This document shows positions 53,479 through 62,568 of a stretch of DNA of 64,000 bases, piece after piece (the stretch's first letter is position 1; the number at the start of each line of letters is the position of its first letter). The stretch is from Methylorubrum rhodesianum (lineage in GTDB: Bacteria; Pseudomonadota; Alphaproteobacteria; Rhizobiales; Beijerinckiaceae). A program made the position numbers and the translations under genes. The DNA lies in assembly GCF_014199985.1 (NCBI RefSeq), contig NZ_JACHOS010000011.1, positions 62,001 to 126,000 of the forward strand. The letters are read 5' to 3'. The notes under the pieces were generated by a model. The model was not told where the DNA came from. It made no database searches and worked only from the letters and a program-made list of their open reading frames with translations.

Positions 53479-55167
53479 GTGTCACTTCAATCGCTTCCCA
53501 TTCGCAGCAAGCTGATCGCCTCGTTCACTGTACTGACGGTCCTCCTCGTCGGTCTGGGCGTACTCGGTCTCATCGGAACCCAGACGATGCGTGACCAAGC
53601 GCTCGACATCGAGCGCAATTGGCTGCCCAGCGTGCGCCTGCTCGGCGAGATCGACACGGCAGCGGCGCGGATGAACACCGTGATGCTGCGGCACACGCAG
53701 GCGACCGACCCGCAGATGGTGTCCTCGATGGACAAGGACTTCGAGCGCTTCGGCAAGCTGATCGACGACAAGCGGGCGGCCTACGAGCGCCTGATCGCGA
53801 ATGCCGAGGAGCGGTCGCTCTACGACACCTATGTGCGCGACGCCGCCACCTTCGAGACCGAGCGGCGGATCGTGATGGACCTGTCGCGTCAGGGCCGGAA
53901 GGCGGATGCCTTCGCCTATTACGAGTCCAAGGGCCTCGTGCCGCGCCGGGCGATGTCGAATTCGCTGGAGAAGCTGGTCGCCTTCAACAACGAGGGCGCG
54001 GCCCGGGCGATGAAGGCGGGCGAGGCCATGTTCCAGCAGGTACGGACGATCGGTCTCGCCGTCCTCGTCCTCGGCGTCGCCCTCTCGATTCTGCTTGCCG
54101 TCCTCATCATCCGCGGCGTCACCCGCGGCATCGCCTCGGTGGTGCGGCCGATGCAGGCCCTGGCCGCGGGCGACCTCTCGGTCACGATCCCGCACCAGGG
54201 GCAGCGGACCGAGATCGGCTCGATCGCCGACGCGGTGCAGATCTTCAAGGATGGCCTGCTCCGGATGCGCAGCCTCGAAGAGGAGAGCGCGGCGGCCCGC
54301 GCCGGTGCGGAGGCGCAGCGCAAGGCGGCGATGCGCGAGATGGCCGAGCGGTTCGAGGGTGCGGTCGGCGGCGTCGTCAGCCTCGTCTCGTCCGCCGCCT
54401 CCCAGCTGCAGGCCTCGGCGCACGGCATGACCGGCGCCGCGACCCGTACCGCGAACCAGTCGGTCAGCGTGGCGGCCGCGGCCGAGGAGGCGGCCACCAA
54501 CGTCAACACCGTCGCCGCGGCGGCCGAGGAACTCGGCGCCTCGGTGCAGGAGATCGGCCGTCAGGTCAGCGGCTCATCGAGCCTCGCCCAGGCTGCGGTC
54601 GGGGAGGCGGCGCAGACGGCCGCCCATGTCCGGGCGCTGAGCGCGGCGGTCGCCAAGATCGGCGACGTCGTCACCATGATCACCACGATCGCGGGGCAGA
54701 CCAACCTTCTGGCGCTGAACGCCACGATCGAGGCGGCCCGCGCCGGCGAGGCCGGCCGCGGCTTCGCGGTGGTCGCCGCCGAGGTCAAGGAACTCGCCAA
54801 CCAGACCGCCCGGGCCACCGAGGAGATCTCCGGACAGATCGGCCGGATCCAGGAGACCACGGGTCACGCAGTCACGGCCATCGGCAGCATCACCGGGCGC
54901 ATCGAGGAGATCAGCTCCGTGGCGGCCTCGATCGCCGCGGCGGTGGAGCAGCAGGGCGCGGCGACGCAGGAGATCGTGCGCAACGTCGCCCAGGCGGCAA
55001 TGGGCGCGGGCGAGGTGACGAGCAACATCTCGGGCGTGGCCCAGGCCGCCGAGGAGGCGGGTGCCACCGCCGCCCAGGTGCTCGCCGCCTCCTCCGAGCT
55101 GTCGCGCCAGTCCGAGCATCTCAGCAGCGAGGTCGGCCGCTTCCTGGCCAACGTGCGCGCCGCCTGA
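53479..55167 (+). CDS. Methyl-accepting chemotaxis protein
   Basis: A 562-residue chemoreceptor. The first helix ([20 protein letters not shown], about 11-30) and second helix ([20 protein letters not shown]) flank a 150-residue periplasmic four-helix-bundle sensor. A HAMP domain ([18 protein letters not shown]) and the signalling coiled coil follow, with the hairpin tip motif in [19 protein letters not shown] and [18 protein letters not shown] (CheA/CheW contact). The GTG at 53479 has a GGGG ribosome site 7 nt upstream, better than the in-frame GTG at 53449. No other che gene is adjacent. The ligand is unknown. Confidence 0.92.
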   Translation: MSLQSLPIRSKLIASFTVLTVLLVGLGVLGLIGTQTMRDQALDIERNWLPSVRLLGEIDTAAARMNTVMLRHTQATDPQMVSSMDKDFERFGKLIDDKRAAYERLIANAEERSLYDTYVRDAATFETERRIVMDLSRQGRKADAFAYYESKGLVPRRAMSNSLEKLVAFNNEGAARAMKAGEAMFQQVRTIGLAVLVLGVALSILLAVLIIRGVTRGIASVVRPMQALAAGDLSVTIPHQGQRTEIGSIADAVQIFKDGLLRMRSLEEESAAARAGAEAQRKAAMREMAERFEGAVGGVVSLVSSAASQLQASAHGMTGAATRTANQSVSVAAAAEEAATNVNTVAAAAEELGASVQEIGRQVSGSSSLAQAAVGEAAQTAAHVRALSAAVAKIGDVVTMITTIAGQTNLLALNATIEAARAGEAGRGFAVVAAEVKELANQTARATEEISGQIGRIQETTGHAVTAIGSITGRIEEISSVAASIAAAVEQQGAATQEIVRNVAQAAMGAGEVTSNISGVAQAAEEAGATAAQVLAASSELSRQSEHLSSEVGRFLANVRAA

Positions 55168-55229
55168 ACGAAGGCGGAAACGGCCGAGAGGGAAGGCGGG
55201 CGCGGCCGAGGCTGCGCCCGCCTTCGTTC
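55166..55229 (+). terminator. Terminator with two mutually exclusive stems
   Basis: The right arm gcgcccgccttcgttc (55214-55229) can pair two ways: with gaaggcgggcgc (55192-55203; 12 bp) or with gaacgaaggcgg (55166-55177; 12 bp via 55218-55229). Both cannot form together. It begins at the chemoreceptor stop codon and lies before rppH. Confidence 0.7.
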
Positions 55230-55321
55230 CACGGCCTCAGATGGATGGCAGGTCGGCGTTGCCCGCACCGGTTCGGCCTCCTATGGTCGCGCCGCCAGCA
55301 AAAGCCCGCCCATAGCCCGCG

Positions 55322-55906
55322 ATGACCCGCCCCAGAGACGATCTCCTGCGCCTGCCGGAAGGCAGCGCGCTGCCCTACCGCCCCTGTGTCGGCGTCGCAC
55401 TGTTCAACCGCGACGGCCGGGTGTTCATCGGGCGGCGCAAGCGCGAGGCGGGCCCCGAGCACGTCGACGGCGATCTCGCGTGGCAGATGCCGCAGGGCGG
55501 GATCGACGAGGGGGAGGAGCCCCTCGCCGCGGCTTTGCGCGAACTCCACGAGGAGACCAACGTGCCGGCCGACGCCGTCACGCTGCTCGGCGAGACCCGC
55601 GATTGGCTCGCCTACGACCTGCCGCCGGAAGTCATGAAACGGGCCTGGAAGGGCCGCTACCGCGGCCAGCGCCAGAAGTGGTTCGCCTTCGGCCTGACCG
55701 GCAGCGAGACGGTGATCGACGTGGACGCCCCCGGCGGCGGTCGCCACAAGCCCGAATTCGATGCGTGGCGCTGGGAGCGGCTGGAGGCGCTGCCGGACCT
55801 CATCATCACCTTCAAGCGCCCGGTCTACGAGGGTGTCGTCGCGGCCTTCTCCGGTCTGACCGGCTGGAACGGCGCCGGGAAAGATGCCGCGGGCGATCCG
55901 GCATGA
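55322..55906 (+). CDS. rppH: RNA pyrophosphohydrolase RppH
   Basis: Nudix hydrolase that converts 5'-triphosphate mRNA ends to monophosphate and so triggers RNase E decay. The 194-residue protein has the Nudix box at about 59-81 ([20 protein letters not shown]), preceded by AWQMPQGG, the RppH-specific lead-in, and a later [15 protein letters not shown] segment that recognises the 5' base in this family. The ATG at 55322 gives the normal N-terminus with [13 protein letters not shown] terminator precedes it, so it probably has its own promoter in the 90-nt gap. Confidence 0.94.
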   Translation: MTRPRDDLLRLPEGSALPYRPCVGVALFNRDGRVFIGRRKREAGPEHVDGDLAWQMPQGGIDEGEEPLAAALRELHEETNVPADAVTLLGETRDWLAYDLPPEVMKRAWKGRYRGQRQKWFAFGLTGSETVIDVDAPGGGRHKPEFDAWRWERLEALPDLIITFKRPVYEGVVAAFSGLTGWNGAGKDAAGDPA

Positions 55907-55933
55907 CGCATCCGCGCATTCGCGGCTGATCCG

Positions 55934-56590
55934 ATGCGGTGGTGGCTCATTCCCCTTCTCGCGGTGGCGGCGTGGTTCGCCTACACCCTGACGCCGTTCT
56001 GGTCGCTCTACGATTTCGCGGCGGCGGTGCAGGCGGGCGACGCCGCGGCCGTCGAGCAGCGGGTCAACTTCCGAACCCTGCGCCTGTCGCTGGCCCGGCA
56101 GATCAGCGCCGCGGTGAAGGCCGACAGCAACGCCCTCGATCCGCGCGAGCGGCAGCGCATCGCCGACGCGGCGGCGGCGGTGGCGCTCCCGGTGATGGAA
56201 TCGGCGCTGACGCCGCAGGCCGTGATCGATCTCCTCGACGACGGCTGGCCCCAGGGCGCCGACCTCGCCGCGCCGGCCAACCGGCACGAGCGGCGCGACG
56301 GCCTGCGCATTCCCGATCTCAAGCGGCTCCTGCGCTACTATCTCGCCTCCGACATGCGCGGCTTCCGCTCCGTGTTGATCGACGTGCCGCCCGATCGGCC
56401 CCGGCACCAGCAGTTCCGCATCCGCCTGCGCCTGCGCGACTGGGGCTGGCGTCTCGTCGATATCGAGCTTTCCGATGACCTGCGCCGCCGTATCGCCGAG
56501 AAGGCCGCCGCCGCCGCCGCGCGTCTGCGCGACGGGCGGCCGAGCCCGGACAGGGCGCCATCGGATCCCCCCGCCTCCCGCGAGCCCTGA
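55934..56590 (+). CDS. DUF2939 domain-containing membrane-anchored protein
   Basis: A 218-residue protein with an N-terminal membrane segment (WWLIPLLAVAAWFAYTLTPF, 3-22) followed by the DUF2939 motif FWSLYDFAAAVQAGDAAAVE, QRVNFRTLRLSLARQI, where FRTLR.SL is the best conserved part. The remainder is mixed alpha/beta, ending in a basic coiled helix (AEKAAAAAARLRDG). The family is envelope-associated and of unknown role. It follows rppH by 27 nt and may be in one unit with it and kup. Confidence 0.87.
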   Translation: MRWWLIPLLAVAAWFAYTLTPFWSLYDFAAAVQAGDAAAVEQRVNFRTLRLSLARQISAAVKADSNALDPRERQRIADAAAAVALPVMESALTPQAVIDLLDDGWPQGADLAAPANRHERRDGLRIPDLKRLLRYYLASDMRGFRSVLIDVPPDRPRHQQFRIRLRLRDWGWRLVDIELSDDLRRRIAEKAAAAAARLRDGRPSPDRAPSDPPASREP

Positions 56591-56684
56591 CAGCGCCTGA
56601 CAATTCTTAGATAGGCGCCCTGGACGCCGGACGCGCTCTCCATAGCTGAGCCGCCACGATCGGCCCCGCTTCCGGAGCGCTGCC

Positions 56685-58607
56685 TTGAGCCAGGACGCTG
56701 CACACCTGCCGGGAGCCGACGATTCGGGCCCGGGCCGCCGCCTCGGCGCGGGGCTTCTCGTCGCCACCCTCGGCGTCGTCTACGGCGACATCGGTACGAG
56801 CCCGCTCTACGCGCTCAAGGAGGCGGTGCGCGCCGCGAGCCCGGGCGGCCCGCCACCTGCCGTCGCGGTGACCGGCGCCGTCTCGCTGATCCTGTGGGCG
56901 CTGATCCTCGTCGTCGCGCTGAAATACGCGGTGCTGATCCTGCGCGCCGACAATCGCGGCGAGGGCGGCATCGTGGCGATGCTGGCGCTGCTCGGCGCCC
57001 GCCACGCCGAGCCCGGCTCGCGGCAGGCGCTGCTGCTGGTGGTCGGCCTCGTCGGCGCCGCCCTGCTCTACGGCGACGGCGCGATCACGCCGGCGATCTC
57101 GGTCCTGTCGGCGGTCGAGGGGCTGCGGGTCGATGCCCCTGCCCTCGACCGCTTCATCGTGCCGATCGCATTGGCGATCCTCGTCGGGCTCTTCCTCGTG
57201 CAGCGGCGGGGCGCGGCCTTCATCGGAAAGATCTTCGGGCCGGTGATGCTGGTGTGGTTCCTCGTACTGGCGGCCCTCGGCCTCGGCGGCATCGCGCAGG
57301 CGCCGCAGATCCTCACCGCGATCAATCCGCTGCGCGCGGTCGAGTTCACGGCGCATGCCGGTCTGCATGTCGGATTCGCGATGCTCGGCGCGGCCTTTCT
57401 CGCCGTCACCGGCGGCGAGGCGATGTACGCCGATCTCGGCCATTTCGGCGCGCGGGCGATCCGCGTCGCGTGGTTCACCCTCGTGCTGCCGGCGCTGGTG
57501 ATCCACTATTTCGGGCAGGGTGCGATTCTGCTCGTGGACCCGTCGGCCGCCGAGAACCCGTTCTACCGCCTCGCACCGGACCTTCTGCATTACCCGCTGA
57601 TCGGGCTGGCGACGCTCGCCGCGGTCATCGCCTCACAGGCGGTGATCTCGGGCGTGTTCTCGCTGACACGGCAATCAATCCAGCTCGGCTTCCTGCCGCC
57701 GCTGCGCATCGTCCACACCGCCCCCGACGAGAGTGGCCAGATCTACGTGCCGCTGGTGAACTGGCTGCTCGCCGCAGCGACGCTGTCAGCGGTTCTGATC
57801 TTCCGCTCCTCCGACGCGCTGGCCGGGGCCTACGGCATCGCCGTGTCGCTGCTGATGGCGATCACGACCCTGCTCGCCGGCCTCGTCGCCCGCAAATGGG
57901 GCTACGGCCTGCCCGTCGTGCTCGCGGTCAACGGCTTCTTCCTCGTGATCGACCTGATCTTCCTCTCCGCCAACAGCGTGAAGCTGTTTGAGGGCGGCTG
58001 GTTTCCGCTGCTGCTCGCCGGGATCATCGCCTTCCTGATGCTGACCTGGCGCAAGGGCAATGCCTGCATGGAACAGGCCCGCATCGCCCTGCGTCCGCCC
58101 GAGGCGCAGTTCCTGGAGGGCCTGCGCCGGGAGCCGCCCACCACCCTGCCGGGCGCGGCCGCCTTCCTGTCCTCGGCGACCGAGGGCATCCCGCTGCCGA
58201 TGATGCGCTTCGTCGAGCGCCTAGGCGCTCTGCACGCCCGAGTGGTGATCGTGACCGCTTTGTTCGAGGAGACGCCGACGGTGCCGCGCGACGAGCGGGC
58301 GCGCGTCACCGAGATCACCCCCGACATCCGCCGCGTCGTGCTGCGTTACGGCTTCATGCAATCGGCCTCGATCCCCGAGGGGCTCGACTGCGCCGTCCAT
58401 GCCGGCCTGCTGCCGAAGGAATTCACGGAGGATCTGACCGTCTTCGTCGGCCACGAGACGATCATCCCGGTCTCCGACCGGCGCGGCATGTCGGACTGGC
58501 GCGAGGCGGTCTTTGCGGTGATGCAGAACAACGCCGAGCGCACCGGCGCCCATTTCTGCGTGCCGGCCCGTCAGGTGATCGAGATCGGTACCGAGATCGA
58601 GATCTGA
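56685..58607 (+). CDS. kup: Low-affinity K+ transporter Kup
   Basis: Potassium:proton symporter of the KUP/HAK/KT family. The 640-residue protein has 12 predicted spans and the family signature VVYGDIGTSPLYALKE at about residues 32-47, then DNRGEGGIVAMLAL, YGDGAITPAISVLSAVEG (about 125-142) and GGEAMYADLGHFG. The C-terminal cytoplasmic tail of about 190 residues is intact. The start is TTG at 56685 with a GGAG ribosome site, leaving about 25 residues before the first helix. A palindromic repeat follows the stop. Confidence 0.95.
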   Translation: MSQDAAHLPGADDSGPGRRLGAGLLVATLGVVYGDIGTSPLYALKEAVRAASPGGPPPAVAVTGAVSLILWALILVVALKYAVLILRADNRGEGGIVAMLALLGARHAEPGSRQALLLVVGLVGAALLYGDGAITPAISVLSAVEGLRVDAPALDRFIVPIALAILVGLFLVQRRGAAFIGKIFGPVMLVWFLVLAALGLGGIAQAPQILTAINPLRAVEFTAHAGLHVGFAMLGAAFLAVTGGEAMYADLGHFGARAIRVAWFTLVLPALVIHYFGQGAILLVDPSAAENPFYRLAPDLLHYPLIGLATLAAVIASQAVISGVFSLTRQSIQLGFLPPLRIVHTAPDESGQIYVPLVNWLLAAATLSAVLIFRSSDALAGAYGIAVSLLMAITTLLAGLVARKWGYGLPVVLAVNGFFLVIDLIFLSANSVKLFEGGWFPLLLAGIIAFLMLTWRKGNACMEQARIALRPPEAQFLEGLRREPPTTLPGAAAFLSSATEGIPLPMMRFVERLGALHARVVIVTALFEETPTVPRDERARVTEITPDIRRVVLRYGFMQSASIPEGLDCAVHAGLLPKEFTEDLTVFVGHETIIPVSDRRGMSDWREAVFAVMQNNAERTGAHFCVPARQVIEIGTEIEI

Positions 58608-58615
58608 CGCCGCTT

Positions 58616-58708
58616 CGTCATCGCAAGGCGAAGCCGAGGCGATCCGGCGCGCGCCGTCTCCGGACAGGGCACGCCTCTGGAACGCTTCGCTGAGGCTCGC
58701 GATGACGG
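58616..58708. repeat. Dispersed palindromic repeat, family 2 (complete)
   Basis: Left arm cgtcatcgcaaggcgaagcc (58616-58635) and right arm ggctcgcgatgacgg (58694-58708) are near reverse complements, with intervening gcttcgctgagg mirroring cgaagccgaggc. Inner text gtctccgg resembles the core of the copy at 26371-26456. It fills the convergent gap after kup and may help stop transcription. Confidence 0.75.
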
Positions 58709-58729
58709 CGAGCGGGGTGGACGGCGGCG

Positions 58730-59035
58730 TCAGTCGTCCGCCATCCCCTTGCCCGTCATCCGGAGCTGCGAGGCGACGCATTCGCGTAGCGCGTCCTCGA
58801 TCTTGGCCTTCTGCGCGTTGGAGTATCCCGCGACATCGTCGATGCATCTGACGAAATAGCCCGCGGTGAAGCTCTCGTTGACCGACACGAACGACTTGCC
58901 GAAGCGCGTCGCGAGCTGGAGGCGTTCCATCGCCGGGCTCTGCCGCCACGCCTCCAGCGTGTCCGTCATCGATAGGGCGTGGGCAGCGCCGGGCAGGAGG
59001 GCAGCGGCGAGGAACAGAGCGGAGAAGCGGAGCAT
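58730..59035 (-). CDS. Small exported hypothetical protein
   Basis: A 101-residue protein with a signal peptide (RFSALFLAAALLPGAAHAL, 3-21) and a short helical mature domain with two Cys (FVRCIDDVAGYSNAQ and LRECVASQLRM) spaced to form one disulfide. The pattern of a small periplasmic helical protein is clear, but no family is recognised. A promoter-like pair lies 30 nt upstream in AT-rich DNA. Confidence 0.75.
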   Translation of the reverse strand: MLRFSALFLAAALLPGAAHALSMTDTLEAWRQSPAMERLQLATRFGKSFVSVNESFTAGYFVRCIDDVAGYSNAQKAKIEDALRECVASQLRMTGKGMADD

Positions 59036-59064
59036 CGTGCCAAAATCTCCCGATCGAGTTTCTC

Positions 59065-59091
59065 ATTTTACAGCAAAATTCTTCCGAACAA
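59065..59091 (-). promoter_or_regulatory. Candidate sigma-70 promoter for the small exported protein
   Basis: Leftward TTGTTC (59091-59086) and TAAAAT (59070-59065) are separated by 15 nt (16 nt if ATTGTT is the -35). They lie in AT-rich DNA 30 nt upstream of the ATG at 59035. The match is suggestive only. Confidence 0.35.
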
Positions 59092-59240
59092 TCCTTTGAC
59101 TAAGCAAATCGCACCGGCTCGCTCGGACCAATTAGACTCATAGACTTTGAAAAAATTCGAGGCAGCCGATCTTTCATCCTTTCTTCTTATTTTGCTCTGA
59201 GACTGTTCCGACGGCATCATGATCGGGTCGGCCACCTCGA

Positions 59241-60032
59241 TCATGCACGCCAATCGGAAAAGCCGGCGACGCCATGGATCAGGCGCCGGTTGCGGGCGGC
59301 TTCGCCGAAGGGGGCGAGTTCCCAGGTCCAGGCCTCGTCGGGTGCCCCGAGCCGCACGCCGTAGAGAAGGTCGTGCCGGGCCTCGATCCGCCCCTGGCGG
59401 TCCTCCTCGGTCTCGTCGATGTCGGTGACGAGGCAGACCCGCGCCTTCAGGCCCGCCAAAGCGTCGAGATGCGCCTCGACGATCCGCCGGCCGAAGGCGT
59501 CGCCGTCCGCCGGGGTCCAGCCGCCGAGAGGGCGGCGCGACGCTTCCAGCCGCGCGACCGGGCGGATCGGCAGTTGCGAGAGAAGGTTGGCGGAGATGAC
59601 GAGGCCGGTGCCCGGCTCGGCGCAGACCGGCGGCAGGCACGGTTCGAGTTCGCGCGCCGCGCCGGTCATCAGCCCCATCGCGCCGCTCAGATCCGCCGTC
59701 AGCGTTTCGACATTGGAAAATGCCCGGATCGCCCGCTGGGCGGGCCGGAGATGCACGGCATCGACCAGCACCACCCGGCGGAAGCTGCGGGCGAGATCCG
59801 TCAGGGGCACGTCGAGCAGCAGGCCGGAGCCCAGCACCACGGCGGTGTCGCGCCGCTCCGTCCCCGCGATGGCCGCGCGCATCACGGCGCGGCTCGCCGC
59901 GAGGTGAGGCGCCCAGGCCCGGCGGCAGCGCCGCGCCCGCGACATCAGCCAGATGCTGTCGCGCAGGTATCCGAGCCGGCGCTGGGCCCGCGGCGCGGGC
60001 GTAATCAGGAGATGCAGGAGGTCGAGCAACAC
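59241..60032 (-). CDS. Putative Rossmann-fold methyltransferase-like protein
   Basis: A 263-residue soluble protein. The segment DTAVVLGSGLLLDVPLTDL followed by VVLVDAVHLRP looks like strands 1-2 of a SAM-binding Rossmann fold (glycine-rich loop, then an acidic residue at the end of strand 2). ISANLLSQLPI could be strand 4. The N-terminus (MLLDLLHLLITPAPRAQRRL) resembles an amphipathic helix. No catalytic motif is clear, so substrate and even catalysis are uncertain. It diverges from the Pr6Pr-type membrane protein gene with a 105-nt gap. Confidence 0.75.
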   Translation of the reverse strand: MLLDLLHLLITPAPRAQRRLGYLRDSIWLMSRARRCRRAWAPHLAASRAVMRAAIAGTERRDTAVVLGSGLLLDVPLTDLARSFRRVVLVDAVHLRPAQRAIRAFSNVETLTADLSGAMGLMTGAARELEPCLPPVCAEPGTGLVISANLLSQLPIRPVARLEASRRPLGGWTPADGDAFGRRIVEAHLDALAGLKARVCLVTDIDETEEDRQGRIEARHDLLYGVRLGAPDEAWTWELAPFGEAARNRRLIHGVAGFSDWRA

Positions 60033-60137
60033 GGGCGCCGGGCGTCCGGCACGGCGCCGCGCCTGTCAAGCGGCGTCACGTCTTGGTCGCGAAGGAGCGC
60101 CAGAACGCTGAGCCCTCCACCGCTCCGACGCCCGACC

Positions 60138-60761
60138 ATGGATTCCCGAAGTGCCCGCCTCGCCGCCGCCCTGATCGCGCTCTGCGCCGCCCTCGGTGTT
60201 GCGGCCGGCTTCTCCGCCGTGTTCGGCCGGACCGGCTCGGTGCCGCTGACCGTCTGGATCATGGTCGCCTACTTCACGAACCTGACCGGGCTCGTCGTCC
60301 TCGCCGTGTTCGGCGGGATCGCCCTGCGGGCGCCGGCTCTGGCCCAGCCCCGCTTCGTCGCCACGGCCCTGCTCGCGACCCTGCTCGTCGGCCTCGTTCA
60401 GCGGCTGCTGCTTTACGGCCTCAGGACCCTGCGCGGCGGCGACCTCGTCGGCGACATCCTGCTCCATCAGGTGCTGCCGGTTCTGGTGCCGCTCTACTGG
60501 CTCGCCTTCGTCCCCAAGGGGCGCCTCGCGCCCCGCGACCTCGCGCTGTTCGCGAGCTATCCGCTGATCTATCTCGGCTACACGCTTCTGCGCGGCGCCT
60601 ACGACGCGCGCTATCCCTACCCGTTCCTCGATGTCGGCAAGATCGGCTGGGGGCCGGTCGCAGCCTATGCCGGGGCGATCGCGGCGGCCTTTCTCGCCGT
60701 CGGCTGGGCGCTGGTGCTCCTCGATCGCCGCCTCGCCCGGCGCAAGGCGGCGCTCGGGTAG
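60138..60761 (+). CDS. Pr6Pr-family membrane protein
   Basis: A 207-residue protein with six predicted membrane helices. The pattern of YFTNLTGLVVLAVFGG, then LLHQVLPVLVPLYWL and PLIYLGYTLLRGAYDARYPYPFLDV (the last split as PLIYLGYTLL and RGAYDARYPYPFLDV) matches Pr6Pr (FAR-17a/AIG1-like) family proteins, where the YPYPFLD motif is diagnostic. Eukaryotic relatives hydrolyse hydroxy-fatty-acid esters through conserved Thr and His residues (YFTNLT and LLHQV here). Bacterial function is unproven. The ATG at 60138 precedes the first helix. Its stop is 4 nt from the convergent rsuA stop. Confidence 0.85.
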   Translation: MDSRSARLAAALIALCAALGVAAGFSAVFGRTGSVPLTVWIMVAYFTNLTGLVVLAVFGGIALRAPALAQPRFVATALLATLLVGLVQRLLLYGLRTLRGGDLVGDILLHQVLPVLVPLYWLAFVPKGRLAPRDLALFASYPLIYLGYTLLRGAYDARYPYPFLDVGKIGWGPVAAYAGAIAAAFLAVGWALVLLDRRLARRKAALG

Positions 60762-60764
60762 CCG

Positions 60765-61493
60765 CTAGCCCGCGAACAGCGCGGCGATCTCGCCCGGCCC
60801 CAGGATCCGGAACTCCCCCGCCGGCAGGTCCGCCGGGAGCGCGAGGCCGCCGACGCGGTCGCGGTGGAGCGCATCGACGTGGTTGCCGAGCGCGGCGAAC
60901 ATGCGCCGGACCTGGTGATAGCGGCCCTCGTGCAGGGTGACCGTGCAGAGGGTCGGGCCGTCGATCTCCATCTCCACCGGAAGGAGCGGCTTGTCCTCGC
61001 CTTCCAGCATCAGCTCGCCCGAGGCGAGGATCGCGGCCTCGTCGCCCTGAAGCGGGCGGGCCAGCGTAACCCGGTAGCGCTTGGAGACCTTGGCCTTCGG
61101 CGAGATGATCCGATGCAGCAGCGCACCGTCGTCGGTCATCAGCAGGAGGCCCGAGGTCTCCTTGTCGAGGCGCCCGACCGTTGAGATCGCCGGATCGCGC
61201 CGCCGCCACCGCTCGGGCAGCAATCCGTAGACCAGGGGCCCCGCCTCCTTGTGCGAGCAGGTGACACCGAGCGGCTTGTGCAGCATCAGGCAGAGGCCGG
61301 GCAGCGGATCGAGGGCTGCGCCCTGGACCGTCATCCGCTCGGAGAGATCGGGATCGAGGGGCAGGCGCTGCGAGGCGTCCCGCAGCGCCTGCCCGTCGAG
61401 GCGGACGAGACCGGCCCGGGCCAGCCCCTCGACCTCCCGGCGCGAGCCGTAGCCGAGATTGGCCAGCAGCCGGTCGAGGCGGACGGCCTTCAC
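60765..61493 (-). CDS. rsuA: 16S rRNA pseudouridine-516 synthase (RsuA type)
   Basis: A 242-residue RsuA/RluB/E/F-family enzyme. An N-terminal S4 RNA-binding domain (LDRLLANLGYGSRREVEGLA, 6-25) precedes the catalytic domain with the invariant Asp in GRLDKETSGLLLMTDDG (about 107-123). The motif LHEGRYHQVRRMFAALGNHV supports the RsuA subgroup. The target in 16S rRNA is by homology; a RluE-type assignment cannot be excluded. It lies 13 nt downstream of an rsmC-like gene, forming an rRNA-modification unit. Confidence 0.9.
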   Translation of the reverse strand: MKAVRLDRLLANLGYGSRREVEGLARAGLVRLDGQALRDASQRLPLDPDLSERMTVQGAALDPLPGLCLMLHKPLGVTCSHKEAGPLVYGLLPERWRRRDPAISTVGRLDKETSGLLLMTDDGALLHRIISPKAKVSKRYRVTLARPLQGDEAAILASGELMLEGEDKPLLPVEMEIDGPTLCTVTLHEGRYHQVRRMFAALGNHVDALHRDRVGGLALPADLPAGEFRILGPGEIAALFAG

Positions 61494-61506
61494 TTGCGGG
61501 CCTCGC

Positions 61507-62439
61507 TCATTTCCGGGCCTCGAACAGCTTGTAGCCCCCCTCCGTCACCGTCGGCGTGACCGTGCGGAAAGCCGCGCGCAGGGGCGCCTCGTAGGGCAGG
61601 TGGCCGTTGGCGACGAGATGAAGCGTTCCGCCCGGCCGAAGAGCGGCCGCGGCGCGGGCGATGAAGGCCTGTCCCAGCGCCTGATCCTCGGCGCCGCCGT
61701 CGTGGAAGGGCGGGTTCGAGACGACGAAGTCGAGGCCCGACAGCGGCGGCGAAGCGCCGCGCAGATCGGCCCAGTGGGCGGTGGCGCGCGCGTCCGCGAC
61801 GTTGCGCCGGGCCATCTCGATGGCGCGGCGGTCGATGTCGATGAGCGCGAGCGAGGCGACCTTTTCGGATTTCAGCACAGCGCGCGCCAGAATGCCGAGG
61901 CCGCAGCCGAAATCGGCGCCGCGCCCCGCGAGCGGCGGCAGTTGCCGGAGCAGCAGGGCGGTGCCGGGATCGAGCCGGTCCCACGAGAAGATGCCGGGCT
62001 GGGTGCAGAGCGCGAGATTGTCGATGTGGCGCGGGGCACCGGCTTCGACCGCCGCCTCGATGCCGCATGGCGCCTCGGGCCGCGTCGCCGTGCAGATGCG
62101 GTGGTGGCGCCGCGGCTCGTCGGTGACGGCGCAGCCGAAGCCGCGCAGCTCCTTGGCGAGGCGCGTACCGCCCTTATCCTTGGGCGCCAGCGTCACCAGC
62201 CGCCCGCCGGGCCGCACCGCCCGGATCGCCAGTGCCAGAACGTAGCGCCGCTCGACCGTGCCGGGGGGCGCCAGCAGCAGGGCGGCCTCCAGGCTCGCCT
62301 CGGACACGTCCTCCAGCCGCGCCGAACCGGGGATCAGCGGCGAGACCTGCGCGGCACCGTCGGGCACGGCCGCGAGGTCGGCCGGCGGGAGGCCGTAGAG
62401 GACGGCCCGCATGTCGGGGTCGGCGTCGGATTGGAGCAT
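61507..62439 (-). CDS. Class I SAM methyltransferase, RsmC/RlmG-like
   Basis: A 310-residue protein with the RsmC/RlmG arrangement: an inactive N-terminal methyltransferase-like domain (about 10-140, with VRPGGRLVTLAP) and an active C-terminal domain. SAM motif I is ADFGCGLGILARAVL (about 174-188), followed by LIDIDRRAIEMAR and the catalytic NPPFHDG, the hallmark of N2-guanine rRNA methyltransferases. Genomic pairing with rsuA supports a 16S rRNA role. Whether it modifies G1207 (RsmC) or a 23S site (RlmG) cannot be decided. Confidence 0.87.
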   Translation of the reverse strand: MLQSDADPDMRAVLYGLPPADLAAVPDGAAQVSPLIPGSARLEDVSEASLEAALLLAPPGTVERRYVLALAIRAVRPGGRLVTLAPKDKGGTRLAKELRGFGCAVTDEPRRHHRICTATRPEAPCGIEAAVEAGAPRHIDNLALCTQPGIFSWDRLDPGTALLLRQLPPLAGRGADFGCGLGILARAVLKSEKVASLALIDIDRRAIEMARRNVADARATAHWADLRGASPPLSGLDFVVSNPPFHDGGAEDQALGQAFIARAAAALRPGGTLHLVANGHLPYEAPLRAAFRTVTPTVTEGGYKLFEARK

Positions 62440-62490
62440 GGGCTGGGGCTGATGATCGGGCCGCGGCGCTCGGCGCCAGAGAGGATCTCC

Positions 62491-62540
62491 AACCTTCGCC
62501 CCTCAGCCCGAGGTGCCCGCGCCAGCGGGACTCGAAGGTT
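62491..62540 (+). repeat. Cloverleaf-like palindromic repeat, Rhizobiales type, copy 1
   Basis: Outer stem aaccttcg (62491-62498) / cgaaggtt (62533-62540) encloses two hairpins: cctc/gagg (62501-62504, 62510-62513) and cccgc/gcggg (62516-62520, 62525-62529). The unit layout cctc-gagg, GC hairpin, ctcgaagg is a familiar dispersed repeat in Rhizobiales. A second copy lies in inverted orientation 28 nt away. Confidence 0.75.
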
Positions 62541-62568
62541 TCTTCCCCGATCGCGCGATACCGGAAAG

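Noticed and set aside
59068..60069. A 333-residue minus-strand frame overlapping the methyltransferase-like gene
   Set aside because: The frame at 59241-60032 shows Rossmann-like segments and normal composition. The longer one is Arg/Pro/Gly-rich shadow sequence ending in AT-rich intergenic DNA.
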